DNA from: Vigna angularis
Lineage: Eukaryota; Streptophyta; Magnoliopsida; Fabales; Fabaceae
Direction: 5' to 3'
Assembly (NCBI RefSeq): GCF_016808095.1
Contig: NC_068975.1
Span: 17,739,501-17,803,500, forward strand
Length of the DNA: 64,000 bases
Of the stretch, positions 1-12,671 are shown one piece after another (positions within the stretch are counted from its first letter, which is position 1; each line of letters opens with the position of its first letter). The notes beneath the pieces were generated by a model. It worked only from the letters and a program-made list of their open reading frames with translations. It was not told the origin of the DNA and ran no database searches. A program made the translations under genes and the position numbers.

Positions 1-222
1 AAACTAAGTTTGATTTTCTTCTCCCTATCTCTTTACATTTGCACTTACATTTAGTCTTTGTCTTTAAATGCATACTGTTACATTGCACACAATTGCTTAC
101 GACACAAGAAATTTTTTCAAGAACAATATAATTTACAAAAAAGATTTGAAAAGTGCTAGTTTTTATAAAACACCAATTCACCCCCTCTTGGTGTTGAAAA
201 ACAAAGTTTATCAATTCTAACA
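1..222 (+). repeat. Right end of a Sirevirus-like copia LTR
   Basis: This is the last 222 bases of a plus-strand LTR whose left part lies outside the window. It matches the end of the complete LTR at 24328-25769: the same 'gtttgatttt' stretch, then a run reading 'caattcaccccctcttggtg', then a terminal ...TAACA. It abuts a minus-strand reverse transcriptase fragment at 223, so this LTR interrupts the older element. Whether it is a solo LTR or part of a full copy cannot be seen from here. Confidence 0.75.
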
Positions 223-1158
223 GAAGGCACTCTTTACATCCATTTGGTATAGTTTGAAGTTCAACAAAGATGCTATAGCAAGAAGTATCCTTATGGCTTC
301 CAATCTAGCCACTAAAGCAAATGTTTTATGATAGTCAATCCTTTTTTCTTGACAATACCCTTTTGTTACCGGTCTTGCTTTGTTTTTTATTATAGCACCA
401 AAATCATCCATCTTATTTTGGAACACTCATTTAGTTCCTATAACTTGTTGAATCGTTTTTCTTGAAACCAATTCTTATACATTGTTCTGCTTGAATTGAT
501 TCAACTCTTCTTTCATGGCTAGAAACCAATTTTCATCATTCAAGGCATCATTTACATTCTTGGGTTCAACTTGAGAGACAAAGGCCACGTTCATACATAA
601 TTGGTTTAGGGGCCTTCTTGTAGATACACCCTTTGAGATATCTCCAATGATGTTACTGGTTGACATGTGTTTGGGAGCCTTCCATTCCTTGATTGAATAG
701 GTGCCAGTAGCAGTTTTAGTTGCAGTTGGAGTATGAGTGTCTTGAGTCTCTTCACACTCAGGTTCTCCTACAAAATCTCCTGGATCTATACAATCTCTTG
801 GATGCATCGTGTTAGTAATATAATCAGTATGTTCATCAACAGAAACATGAATAGATTCTTCAACACATAGAGTTCTCTTATTATACACCCTGTAAGCTTT
901 GCTGGTTAGAGAGTATCCAATAAAATTGACTTCATCAACTTTGGAATCAAATTTGCCAAGATTGCTTTTGCCGTTGTTCAACACAAAACACTTGGAACCA
1001 AAGACTCTAAGATGAGTGATATTGGGTTTTCTGACCTTGAACAGCTCGTAAGGAGTACGCTTCAACAAGGGTCTGATGATGGTTCTGTTGAGCACGTAAC
1101 ACGTTATGTTGACAACATCAGCGCAGAAATGTTTAGGCATGAGCCTTTCATTTAGCAT
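223..1158 (-). pseudogene. Copia pol remnant: integrase C-terminal part to start of reverse transcriptase
   Basis: Minus-strand coding remnant of a Ty1/copia polyprotein. The upstream part carries the end of integrase and the linker ('LRVFGSKCFVLN' and 'FIGYSLTSKAYRVYNKRT'). After a stop and a frame change it continues with the first block of reverse transcriptase ('RLEAIRILLAIA' and 'LYQMDVKSAF'). The YVDD catalytic block and RNase H are missing, because the plus-strand LTR ending at 222 cuts the gene there. Several stops and frame changes show that it is dead. The family is Sirevirus-like by motif resemblance. Confidence 0.85.
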
Positions 1159-1900
1159 AGTCCTAGAAAGCTCTTCTTAGGCCCTATTCTTTCTCTCAGC
1201 AACATCATTCCATTGATGAGTTCTAGGAGCAGAGAAGTTATGAGATTTGCCCAGTTCAGCATAATAGTTGTAAAAATTTTCATTCTGAAACTCGTTACGG
1301 TGATCACTTATGAGAAATTTAGTTCTGAGATCTTTTTCATTTTGAATGTGAGATGCAAAGTTCTTGAATATCCCGAAGGTATCACTTTTGGCAGCAAGAA
1401 AGTCCAGGTATATCTAGAATAATCATCAACAATAACCAGACAATAAAGATTTCCCCCCAGACTTTTGATTCTTAAGGGGCCAAACAGATCCATATGAAGC
1501 AATTCAAGAGGTCTACTAGTATACATCAATCTCTTGGGTTTGAAAGATGATCTTGTTTACTTCCCCTTTTGGCAAGCATCACAAAGTTTGTTAGAATCAT
1601 ACTTTATGCTTGGTAGGCCAATCACAAGATTTCTAGAAATAAGTTTGTTTAAATGAGACATGTGAACATGACCAAGTCTCTTATGTCATAGCCACAAATC
1701 ATCATCTTTAGACAGTGGGCAGATAACAGATTTAAAAGAGGTTTCTCTAAAATCAATCATATAAATGTTGTTATATCTTTTTCCAATTAACACAAGCTCA
1801 TTAGAAGATTCATCGCAGATAAGACAATGATTAGGTTCAAAAGTAACCTTTAATCCTTTATCACACAGTTGAATAATGCTAAGAAGATTATGTTTCAAGT
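1159..1900 (-). pseudogene. Copia pol remnant: pre-integrase zinc finger and integrase core
   Basis: Minus-strand continuation of the same copia gene. It has 'MKHNLLSIIQLCDKG' at the start of the pre-integrase region. Next comes an HHCC-type segment with 'KRLGHVHMSHLNKL' and 'LCDACQKGK'. The integrase core follows, with 'LLHMDLFGPL' and 'VIVDDYSRYTWTFLL', which contain the first catalytic aspartate and the usual YSRYTW neighbourhood. In-frame stops lie around 1690 and 1560. The core runs into a disordered stretch near 1300, where the frame is lost. Integrase would insert the cDNA copy into the genome. Confidence 0.85.
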
Positions 1901-2444
1901 CATCAACAAGCTAAACATTTTCAATCACATGTGAGGAGAGTGTTTGAATTTTACTGATACCAACAATTTTACCCTTGTTATTGTCTCCATATGTGATGTG
2001 ACCACTTGTCTTGTAAGATAGGTTACTAAATCTTGTTGGATCTCCTGTCATGTGTCTGGAGCATCTCATTTCCGTATACCACATAACTTCTTCTTGACCT
2101 TTTTCTTCACATCTTTCAAATGGTGCAGATTTCACCATCATGCTCATATCATGGTCTTTTGAGAGCTTTTGATTATCCTCTGAATTGATGTCAGAATTTC
2201 TTTTTGTCATCAAGAATTTTGTAAATCTTTCAGCCATTAAGTCAATTCCTCCAACTTTTGGTTCCTCTGTAAGTTTGAAGACTATTTCCTCCTCTTGGGA
2301 TGAATTCCATGTTGTTCGTGTCTTGGTACACTCATAAGATTTGTTAATTATAGAATTCCAAATATTCTTGTTTGAAGCATTCAAGAAATCATCATTAATT
2401 TCACTCTTTGTCATGATCAGAGACATTTTGGTTGTCAAGAACAA
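1901..2444 (-). pseudogene. Copia gag/protease remnant with ruined active site
   Basis: Minus-strand fragment upstream of the integrase part. Near its C-terminal end it reads 'CSRHMTGD' followed by 'GHITYGDNNKGKIVGI', the retropepsin-like protease block typical of Sirevirus copia elements. The residues before CSRHMTG read E-M-R where the family has the catalytic D-S-G, so the protease would be inactive. The N-terminal 100 residues are degraded gag and show no clear zinc knuckle. Neighbours are the pre-integrase part to the left and a probable primer-binding site and 5' LTR to the right. Confidence 0.75.
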
Positions 2445-2484
2445 ATTAATCGATCATGCTTAAAACTTAAATTGATTAAAAATT

Positions 2485-2515
2485 TGAGCAAAATTCGAAT
2501 ACCTTGCTCTGGTGC
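2485..2515 (-). other. Degenerate primer-binding site of the minus-strand copia element
   Basis: Read on the minus strand, this stretch contains 'TTTGCACCAGAGCAAGG', close to the initiator-methionine tRNA complement used by copia elements (TTGGTATCAGAGCAGG-like). It lies between the gag remnant and the LTR starting at 2541, where a primer-binding site belongs, though a 25-base gap separates it from the LTR edge. Confidence 0.45.
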
Positions 2516-2540
2516 AAATTATAGAAATAAGTAGGCCAAA

Positions 2541-3755
2541 TGTCTCAACCAAGAGGGGAGGGGGGGTTGAATTGGTTTCCCTTTAAAAAATATGTTCTTT
2601 TAAAACTCCTTCCAAATTTTTTGACATTTCTTGGAATGCAATCAATAAAGAATGAAGGACAATGTAAAAGTGTAGGGAGAGAAAGGTTCACATTGCACTT
2701 TATACTGGTTTGGCCACTACCTACATCCAATCCTCTTTCAATCAACCTTAGATAGAAAGGATTTCACTATATTGATTGAGTTCTTTACAAGCAAGACATA
2801 CAAAGACAACTCTCTCAATGTACTCTCCTCTCCAACTCCAAATCCAATATAGAAACCCAAAAAGAACAACCTCTTTCTATCAACCCTTAAGGATACCCCA
2901 CTCTAAGTCACTAGAACTTCTCTATGTCCTCTTCTTGGCAGTAGCAACAGGGAACACAATCACAGTTGATTGCAAACAATTCTGATCTCCAAAAAGTACA
3001 CCTTAATGTGCAAGTATGATCAATCTATGACAACACTTCAATTCTTCAAGAACCATTCATAATTTCTTCTAAATGTAGTGTTCTTGATTCTTGGAGAAAC
3101 AGGATGCTCCTGCAATTAAGATCTCGACAAACAAATCAGATATTAAAGACAGGAATCATAAAGTTATTGAATACAGAGAGCAATGTGTTTATTTATAGAT
3201 TTTCTCATGTTTGACGCAAGTTAATCGATTACGAAAACAATGTAACCGATTAACCAAAACATATATGCCACAATATTTAAAAATTTGACAATTGTGACAA
3301 ATGTCTATTCAAGAAGAAGATTTTCAATCCAAGCACAATGTAACCAATTAAGAAATTAATGTAATCGGTTAAGATTCAAAGTTAAGCATTTTTGAAAACT
3401 TTTTCATTCAAAATACATAAATGCACTCAGTAAAGATGTGCAGGCATAACTACGAGTTTTAATTGATTATACCCATAATCTAATCGGTTAAAACTTGTTG
3501 TTTTGCCACAGTTAAGCATGTATTGATATCTGATGAATCTAACAGATTATGTAAACTGGGTAATCTATTAATTCATAAAGATATGCAATGTGCAAAGTGT
3601 CTTAGTCAAAGATTGATTTTCAATCAATGAATACATAACACAGATAGTTCAAGCACATATACAAATATAATCAAGCAACAATTGCTCAATGTCAAGAAAC
3701 AATAAAAACTCATATGTGAGATATGGGTTTAGCTACATGGCTCCCCCTGTCAATA
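2541..3755 (-). repeat. 5' LTR of the decayed minus-strand copia element
   Basis: About 1.2 kb with the architecture of a Sirevirus-like LTR in reverse. Near the left edge it has 'ccaagaggggaggggggg' and 'gttgaattggtttccc', the counterpart of the LTR end at 1-222. Next come 'acctacatccaatcc' and 'caatcaaccttagat', matching the R/U5 part of other copies here. The right edge 'ctccccctgtcaata' is a decayed form of CCCCTATCAACA. Several TAATCGATTA or TAACCGATTA boxes lie inside. It is clearly diverged from the other LTRs, so this insertion is old. Confidence 0.7.
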
Positions 3756-5870
3756 CCAAACTTATTTCTTCAAGTAATTAAGTAAAATTACCTACAACCC
3801 CATAATTTTAAAATATTTAAGATTGGTAAACGACAAAAAACATAGTTGTGCTTCTGTCATTTGTAGGTAGGGTATATGAAAAATTACTCAAGTACCTAAT
3901 AATGGTCTGCTGCATCACTTACAATAGGAGGTGCTGAAATTAATTTAGAGGTGCACAAATTAAAAATCAGGAACCCAACCTCATCTTCTTATTTCTTGTT
4001 CTTTCTGTAGAGAGAAATTCTCCTCCACTTTTCCTCAAACATTACAAAGGCATGACACATGAAAATTAGGGTTCATGAGCCTAATTCTAATGAACTCCAA
4101 GCTATCGCCTCGTCTCCGTCTTCTTCACCCTCATCTGCGGTCCCTACAAACACTATTAGAAGCCATTGCTTCTTCGAGCACCTTGCCATCCTATAGAAGT
4201 TATGTCTAGAGAAGACCTCGACTTTTGACACATCCCGAAGTGGTTTCATAAATACTGTCTGAGTTTCGGAAAAAATTTTGAATTTCTGAAATCTAGTTGT
4301 TCATGTCAGCCATAAGCCCTTAAGATTGTTGTAGAAAAACTGACAAAATCACAAACAAAATTTCTCGAGTTGTGTAGATCACTATCCTTAAGGACTTATC
4401 TGTAGTGTATTACGAAACTCCCCCAAGATATAACAAGAACTTCTTCAAAATTTCTGAGGATCTCGGAACTAGTAAGTAACTCTAAAGAGTTTACACCTAG
4501 GATATAAGAGTTAGAAATAAAAAAAGAAGAGAACAAATAAATTAAGAGGGAGAAGTAGAAATTGGAAGGTCTTTTGTACTTTTTTTTTGGAATGAAGGAT
4601 GTGTTCTATTTATAAAGCTAGGGAAGAATGCAAAATGATCGTTGCTAATATAAATTGAATGTTCCATTGTACTTATGAACGTCAATGAGAAAAAAAAATT
4701 GTTGAACGACGTTTAAAACTTTTCCTTTACAATAAATTATTATTTTACAATAATGATAACATTAAACATACATAAACAGATAATAATTCAATATCTCAAT
4801 ACAACTAAAACATAGCTTTTAATGAGCACATCGTCAAAACATTCACAAACATATAACCATAACATAATACTACACTTGATATCCAAATTTATGCATTGAC
4901 TTGGACACAAGAAGTCTTTCATGGGTCATAAAACCTCTTAGTGGATTGGGACAAAGGCCTTGGCTCCACTTGATCTAGTAAACAAATTTCCTCTTAATAA
5001 AGTAAGTTAACTTATGGCACCACCAAACAAGGGGCCCCACTCCTAATCCTACCATAAGTACCTCATTCAACTCTTAGGCTACGACACTTTATGTGAGTTT
5101 GTATGCCTAGTAGAGTATAGGATGACTAATGATCGACACGTGTCCCTAGTCAATGCATAACTCTAAATTAATAAAGATTTGTTCCTCTTCCTTAGAAGCC
5201 AAAACCCCAAACAATTATACAATTCAAAACATGTCTCATTCCATTCGATTGATCCATTTTTACCTCTTAAAGTCATAACACTTCCGTAGAACGCAATTCA
5301 CAACTATTTTCATCAACCATTCCATTCCATACATTACTTGATATCGTAACATAACCTTCCCATTTGAAATTACAAATATTGTAACAAAATTCCATAAGGT
5401 TATCATACCCACATTCATTCTTTGTATTCTCAACATTTGAACCTCGCCCTAGTCAAATAAACTTCATGCATTATCTACCACATATATATGTGTATATAAT
5501 TGTTTCACCACACTAGCATACTTTGGGTTTTATATAAGACACATGTTTATATTCATCCATATTTAGGAAATCTCATATACAAAATCAATTATATCAATCA
5601 TGCATCAACATACATGTGAGTATTCATCAATAAACTCACCAGATACATGTTATTATCAATCAATAATCCAATCATCAAAATAAATAAAAAATTAGTGGGA
5701 TTGGTTGAGATCATGTCGCCTAAGTGACACTTTAACAAAGCTTTCATCAATTGTTTAAGGATCTCACAATTTTATTGGAAACCGAAAGCTTTCATCAATT
5801 TTTTTAGTTTTATTGATCTGATCAGTTGTGCTTAAAACCTTTGTCATCAATTAGTTTCATTAGTGAAACA
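3756..5870. other. Spacer without recognisable gene; right half probably a gypsy LTR
   Basis: No supportable coding region. 3756-4600 holds short C-rich and AT-rich stretches and no family I recognise. From about 4600 to 5500 the style changes to that of a gypsy-type LTR in reverse orientation ('ggcctaccacc'-poor, with 'cacgtgtccctagtcaatg' near 5140). I could not find both ends or a target duplication. The phrase 'agctttcatcaatt' occurs twice, near 5741 and 5787, as a short direct repeat. The sequence ends at the copia-derived element starting at 5871. Confidence 0.4.
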
Positions 5871-7379
5871 TGTTAGAAATAACGAGACTTTTTTCTCAAC
5901 ACCAAGAGGGGGGGGGTGAATTGGTGTTTTATAAAATTTTAAACTTTTCAAATCTTTTTGAGAAAATAAAATGCTCTTTAAACCTTCTTGTGTTGTAAGT
6001 AAATGCGCATGCAAAGAAAGTAAAGAGATAAGGATCTTTAAACTTTTCAAATCTTTTTGAGAAAATAGAATGATCTTTAAACCTTCTTGGGAGAAAATCA
6101 AACTCAAGATTTTTATTCTAGTTCGGTCTCAATGCCTACATCCAGTCACTCTCCCAATCAACCTTAGATTAGAGAGTATTTCACTATAATTATCAGAGTA
6201 TTACAGCCAAGGTTTTATAGAGTTCTCCCACATGTAAACACCTTTCAAACTCTCAATCAAATATAGAAATAGAATACAACTGCACACACAACACCCCACG
6301 GTCCTGTTGTAGTATACCTTTGAGAATCCCCTCTCAAAGTCCAAGAGCTCTTCACTCTTCTTCCTAATGCGCACGTCCAGGGAACAACACACTCAACAAG
6401 TACAAATTTCCTTTCTAATCATAGCAATTACACCTTCAGCAGTCCTGATTTGATCACTCTGTCAAAGCTCTTCAATCTTCTCTCAAGAATCTGTCAAGGC
6501 TCTTTACAATCTTTGCTTCTTAATTCTTGGAGCGTATATACAATCTGAAATCTTTCTAAGATCAAAACAATAAGATATGAAAATGTTAAAACGATCAAAA
6601 CTCTTTACAGAAACAAACAATGCATTAATTTATAGTTACTATCATATCAGCCTCAAAGTAATTAATTATGTTAGTTTTGTTACATAAAACAGATTTAACA
6701 GTATTACAACTAACTCAGCTCTTAATTGAATGCTCAATTAATGTAATCGATTTTCATTTAATTTTAGTCAAACATATTTAAAAATATAACCGTTAAAGTA
6801 GTTATGACTAGTATGAAATCAGTTTTCAAAACATAACAGACTTAATTGAATACACAACATATGTAATCGATTAAGCTTTAACACTTAGACAAATTTTGAA
6901 ACTTTTCTTCTCAAAAACTCATCACAGCACATTTGAAAAAGATATATGCAAGTACATGAGTTTTAATCGATTTGACAAATAATGTAATCGATTCAAACTA
7001 GCTGTTTTGCCTTCAAAACATAAGTTGTTTGATGATCTTAATTGATTACTGCAACATTATAATCGATTATGTCTTGCATATATGCTTTTGTGCTTGTGGT
7101 TTTCATTACATAGAAACATACAATGTGCATACATGAATATAATCAATTCATAATCACAATAGTATGCATAACCAACATAGTACTTTTAACATATGCATTT
7201 ATCACAGTTTGTGCATATAACATAGTAAGAATGTACATAATCCTCGTATGTATAACACAACACAGAAACATTTATGTTGTGACATGATAACATTCATGTG
7301 TTGTTATTAATGTGTTATCATCATCAAAAACAGCATAACAGGGATTGGGTTCAACTATCACATTGCTCCCCTATCAACA
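5871..7379 (-). repeat. 3' LTR of the deleted Sirevirus-like element
   Basis: 1509 bp from TGTTAGAAATAACG to CCCCTATCAACA, which is TG...CA on the element's own strand as TGTTGATAGGGG...TTTCTAACA. It shares the whole architecture of the plus-strand LTR at 24328-25769: 'caacaccaagaggggg' at the U5 end and 'gtctcaatgcctacatcc' in R/U5. An AT-rich U3 follows with many AATCGATT boxes and 'gtgttatcatcatcaaaaac' near the U3 start. Confidence 0.85.
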
Positions 7380-8460
7380 ATCTCTCCCTTATTTGGTGAT
7401 GCACAACCATGATTAATAAAACAACCATGATGTACAATACACAATCAAAAATTGTTTCACATAGTTTCAAACATTGGCATATAAACACATATATGTCTTA
7501 CACATTCAATTATCTCATTTAATGTTCAATTATCTCATTTAATGTTCAATTATTTCTCCCCCTTTGGGCATTAGCAAAAAAGGATTTATAGCATAATGTA
7601 ATTGAAACACATAGATATTGATTCACATAGAGATGCATCAACACATGTTATCAGAAAAATATGGTGCTCCCTTTATCAACAATATTCACATGATTTTGAT
7701 TTCTTCCCATTTTTAACATGTGATCAATTATGTAACAAGATACAAAACTCTCCCTATCAATATGCATATCATATTTCAGTATCAGACTTGCATGATAGAG
7801 ATATAATAGAGTATGTATCATTCAGACATTTTCAAGCAGTGTATCAAACAAGTATAAAAATTATAAGAGCATTTCAGATACAACTTGAAACAAAACAACA
7901 TGGTGTTATTAATAATAAACTAATACCAGATTAACAACAGATTTCAAACAATGAGATTTATGATGAATAAACACATAAAATCAGAAGTAATGGTTTAAAG
8001 TAAACGTTTCAGCAGTTTAGAAACTTCAAACCGATTGACGAAAACTAATCGATTTTGAATCTTCCTTAATCGATTTGGTTCTGCACCACATTTTGAAATA
8101 TCGCTTTCATCTCAGTTATTAATCAGCACTATTGCATAATCTTTTCATCTCAACTAAATTGAGCGTTAGTTCTCATGTAGTATAATAGTGAAACAACCAT
8201 TGTCACAGTTCAAGTATGAATATGCAATGTAATAATGTAACATTGAAATGTTCAATTGCAAACATACAAGTGACATTTATTAGATCTAATCAATTCAATC
8301 AATTCAGTGAATCAATCCACATTCACAAATTTAGTACCAAAAGATAATTTCATTAATATTGAAAAGAAGGGTACAAACAAAAATACTAATGGCTTAAGAT
8401 AGCCATTATAACAAAACATGAAACAAACAAAAACATAAACTGATATTTAAACACTAAGTC
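7380..8460 (-). other. Purine tract and 3' untranslated internal region
   Basis: Directly after the LTR the minus strand reads TAAGGGAGAGATT, the polypurine tract that primes plus-strand synthesis. A second block, 'attatttctccccctttggg' (about 7548-7567), is the complement of the AAAGGGGGAGA tract also seen near 24185 and 42000. The rest is AT-rich and noncoding. A chance open frame of 110 codons on the plus strand at 7602-7934 has no resemblance to anything and was not called. Confidence 0.6.
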
Positions 8461-9525
8461 TTTTAAGAACTCTTATCCTAAGTTAGATTCATCCATAAAC
8501 TCCACTTCACTTGACTCATCAGTATCATCTGACATTTCTGTTGAAGAGTTATCTACAAAGTTCTTAATGAGATCATCTACTTTGTTTTCCATTCATACTA
8601 AAGACTTTTCCAATTTCTCAATCTTTTTAAAAGTTCTTTCAAATCTTTATACAACAGATCTTTCAAATTTTGACTTGGGAGTGAAGGAAGTAGAACTTTC
8701 TTCAGTGTTAATCAGACTTCTAACTAGTTTTTTATCATCTCTGAATATCCACCCGTCAACAGTTTTCTTCAGGCCAATACATGTTAGTATTGCCTTTCAA
8801 ATCTCATTTGTCCTATTGCACACAACTCTGTTTTCTCCAGTGAGAACTACTTGATTTAGTTTTAGGACTTTGTTGATGAACATTCCATATGGTAGGTTGT
8901 GCTCATCCTTAATTCCAGTGTTAATCATATGATTTTTAAGGATAACAAGCCAATTTGTTGGTATCCTTCTTTGTATTGCAATAAATAGAAATAAATCTTC
9001 TTTTGACATTTTGTCATGCAAATATCTTCCTGGTAACAATATCCAAGCAAGAACGTATGCACACATCTTTTCTTCCTTATCCATTCCTTTGTGCAGAAAC
9101 GATTTACCTTTTCTGTACCTTCCAAGATATCTAAGAAATCTTTATATATTCGCTTCTTCGAAGTCCATTTGTTATACTTAGAATCCTGCTCATGAGACAT
9201 ACATCCTTCAGCTTTGAGTCCAGCAACAAATAACCAGTCATCATCATTGACTATAATATCTACACCCTTTACCCGCGAAAGAATATCACCATTGATGACT
9301 TTGAGATAGTTGTAGAACACTTCAACCAACTCACGATAGCAATCACCTTTCATCTAAGGAAAATATGCAAGTCCCTGATGAGCAAGCCACTCAGGAAATA
9401 AAAACCCTTGACCCCTGAATAGAAGTAGGTCGAGTGACTTGTGAGAAACAAATGTCTTGATTTTTCTCTAGCACATAAATATCTCTCGAGCAGTATCGTC
9501 GCTTATCTACCCAGTTGGGCTTGCG
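8461..9525 (-). pseudogene. Post-pol accessory (env-position) ORF of a Sirevirus-like element, broken
   Basis: Minus-strand reading in pieces. It runs from 'KKRKPNWVDKRRYCSRDIY' near 9530, through a start-like Met at 9353 with 'RVKGVDIIVNDDDWLFVAGL', to 'MCAYVLAWILLPGRYLHDKM' and 'LPYGMFINKVLKLNQVVLTG' (about 8830-8930), and then an acidic tail near 8480. Frame changes occur around 9070-9090 and 8800, and a stop around 9390. The position between pol and the 3' LTR is that of the optional env-like ORF of Sireviruses. I cannot assign a biochemical function. A piece of the same ORF lies at 46895-47212, which confirms that it is a real gene family. Confidence 0.6.
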
Positions 9526-10406
9526 TTTCTTGATTCTTGGAGCGTATAAGCAATATGTAATCTTTGTAAGATCAAAACAATCAGATATGAAAATGTTAAA
9601 ATGATCAAAAGTCTTTACAAAAACAAACAATGTGTCAATATATAGTTATTGTCATATCAAAGGCAAAGTAATCGATTACGTTAGTAATGTAATCGGTTAC
9701 ATAAAACAGGTGTAACACTATTATAACTAACTCAGCTCTTAATTGAATGCTCAATTAATGTAATCAATTTGCATTTAATGTTAGTCAAACATATTTAAAA
9801 TTATGACTGTTAAAGCAGTTATGACTACCATGAAATCAGTTTTCAAAACATAAGAGACTTAATTGAATACACAACATATGTAATTGATTAAGCTTTAACA
9901 CTTAGACAGATTTTGAAAACTTTTCTTCTCAAAAACTCATCACAGCGCATTTGAAAAAGATATATGCAAGCGCACAAGTTTTAATTGATTTGACGAATAA
10001 TGTAATCGATTCAAACTAGCTGTTTTACCATAGTTCAAAACATAAGTTGTCTAATGACCTTAATTGATTACTGCAACATTGTAGTAGATTATGTCATGTA
10101 GATATGCTTTTGTTCTTGTGGTTTTCTTTACATAGAAACATACAGTGTGCATACACAGATATAATCAAATCATAATCACAATAGTATCTATAACCAACAC
10201 AGTATGTTCAACATATGCATTTATCATAGTATGTGCATATAACATAGTAAGCATGTACATAATCCTCATATGTATAACAGAACACATAAACACTTTTCTG
10301 TTGTGACATGACAACATTCATCTATTGTTGCTATTAATGTGTTATCATCATCAAAAACACCATAACAGGGATTGGGTTCAACTATCACATTTCTCCCCTA
10401 TCAACA
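9526..10406 (-). repeat. Truncated 5' LTR (U3 side only) of the deleted element
   Basis: Base-by-base companion of 6517-7379: 'ttgattcttggagcgtat', 'agatatgaaaatgttaaaa', the same AATCGATT boxes, and the same end 'ctcccctatcaaca'. About 650 bp of R/U5 seen in the 3' LTR is absent, so the 5' LTR lost its inner side together with the coding region. The right edge at 10406 is followed by AAACG, nearly the same as the AAACA before the left LTR. Confidence 0.75.
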
Positions 10407-12671
10407 AAACGTTTTATATTATTTTTTTAGTCACTTCATTTTTCTTGTTTATAATTTTAATTAAAAATTTAATGTATCACATACTTTTGATTTTATTATT
10501 AATTGCGTATTGTTGTCGTTAATAAATCAAATATCTAGTTAATTAAATAATTAATTGATAATATTATTTTGTAATTCATAATTTACTATTTTCTTTTATT
10601 ACACAATAAACCATTTGATTTCGAGGGTGAAATAGGTAGAAATTCTTCTATTCCATTCATGGATTCCAAGATGGTAGTAATTGTAAAGATAATGGTTTTT
10701 CTAAGTGATAATAACTTAAAAATTGTGAGACACAATTATTTTAATATTAACTAGTTTTAATATGAATAGTTTTGTTATGAATGAGTTTCATTATTTTAAA
10801 ACACACAATATCTATATAAACTACTTTTTTTAGAGTTTTACCACCTTTTTATAGTTCTCTTACTTTTCTCTAAGGGTTCTTTCTTTTTGTCGTTTAATTG
10901 AAAAAGTAGGACGATAAGATTGATTCTTATGACAAGCTCTTCAATTTGGATATATCAGTTTACGACAAGATCTTCAATTTGGATTTATTAGTTTCTCTGT
11001 TCACATAAGTTAAGTTTCATTTGTTTCTTGGTCTTTTTTTGTTATATGTGAGTCTTCTTCCATATACATACATCTTTTAGTTATCTATATGAGTCTCTTG
11101 TAATCAGTGACTCTAATGGTTTGTCATGATCTTGTTAGTGTTGTTCCTGTGTAGATATGACATCTTGTAAGCTAAAAGAGTTTTGGGGTTCCTTAGAGCA
11201 AGTTTGCTTGTCTCTCAAATAAGGAAAACTAATTGCATTTGTTTTTCAATTATAGATATCTTAAAATGTTTTGTATAATTAAGTGGTATGATGATGTTTG
11301 ATCTGATAAATTTGGTTGTGTTGGATGTTTATTACGTCGAATTGTCGTAGTGAGTTTTTGCCTTGATTGGAAAACTTGGGATGTGATCAATTAAGCCAAT
11401 TGGTATTTTCCCTAACAAAAAAGTAGTTATTGACCAAAGTACTAAAAAGGAAATACCAATTTAACCATTTGAACAAGTTCTATTTTCCCTACATCATATA
11501 ACTTTTTTTTTGTCTTTTTGTGCAATGTTGAGTGACAATAGATTGGCGTCAAGCGTAAGTTAATTTGGCATATTTGGGAGCATTTTGACCATCAATTTTG
11601 AATTGTTAAGTATGGTAGCTGAACGGAGTCAAGGGTCAACACCTTATTTTGAGAATGGTTTAGTGTTGAATAGTATAAGATGCTGCTGAACGTTATCCTT
11701 GTAGGTTTGGTGTATTTTAACCAACAAATTTATATTTTTAGAAATCATTTTCCTAATTCAATTCGAATACCGTTGAGCATCACTCTTACCCCAAATTTAT
11801 AGCTAAGAACAAAATGATTAATATTGAATATTTTATCATTTTTTAAAATATATTCATAAAAGATTACTTTTTAAGTCAAACATAAATCATTCATTTAAAT
11901 AAAAAATATTTAATTTTGACAAATATATAAAAAAAAAGTCATCATTTTTGTATAATTTGTTTTTATTTGGCTTTGGTCCATATATTACAGATAAAAGTTA
12001 TGAGATAGAACAACATCAAAAAAAAAAAATTATAGACATGTGAAAACAAAATTAGGAACATTTTTAATGTTTCTTTTTCATTTTAAAACAATATTCATAA
12101 AAAATAATTTATCAAGTTAATCATAAATAATTTATTCAAATGAAGTATTTTACTTTTAGATAAATAAAAGTAGTAAGTTTATGTTCCTATATGTAGTAAA
12201 CTTAGGTATGTCTCCTCCAATAACAAGTTCTCTATACATATATATGTAGTATTTATAATACATGTGTATTGATATATAATATAATACTTCATAACTATTG
12301 AAATAGTCTTACCCGTTTGAATAGTTATTCCATTGCTCCATAATTAAAACAATTAGTATAGTTTATCTAAATATATGAAAGGTTTTGTTAACTATAACGG
12401 TTAACTCAGGATTAGGCGATTTAATCAATGATAAAGTTCAAACGGAATAAAAACAAATAAATTTTAAAGTTTAAGAAAAATAAAATTATGAATTTATGGC
12501 TACAAATTATTGATATTATTAAAATGTAATTGAAAATACATATGAAAAAAAGTTATGAAACATAAAATTATGATTGGATTAAAACAACTATTTTAAACCG
12601 TAAAATTTGTATAATTGTTTGACTACAAACAAAAATTTCCAAACTTATTTTAGGAGTAAATTAAAAGCAAA
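10407..12671. other. AT-rich intergenic DNA downstream of the Neprosin gene
   Basis: About 2.3 kb with no supportable ORF on either strand, no LTR ends and no matches to the element families elsewhere in this window. It contains homopolymer runs and a short direct repeat 'caagatcttcaatttggat' / 'caagctcttcaatttggat' near 10935 and 10970. It probably includes the 3' untranslated and downstream region of the Neprosin gene that ends at 12672. Confidence 0.5.

Larger units (their letters stand above)
5871..10406 (-). mobile_element. Internally deleted Sirevirus-like copia element
   Basis: A minus-strand element of 4.5 kb made of a complete 3' LTR (5871-7379), the post-pol internal region with a purine tract and an accessory ORF remnant, and a shortened 5' LTR that keeps only its U3 side (about 9526-10406). 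Gag, protease, integrase, reverse transcriptase and the primer-binding site are all missing. The outer flanks read AAACA on the left (5866-5870) and AAACG on the right (10407-10411), a 4 of 5 match. This supports a single insertion that later lost its middle, rather than two unrelated fragments. Confidence 0.65.

Noticed and set aside
7602..7934. Plus-strand open frame of 110 codons
   Set aside because: Lies in the noncoding 3' internal region of a minus-strand copia element, has no recognisable domain, and is not kept in the related remnant at 41892-43330.
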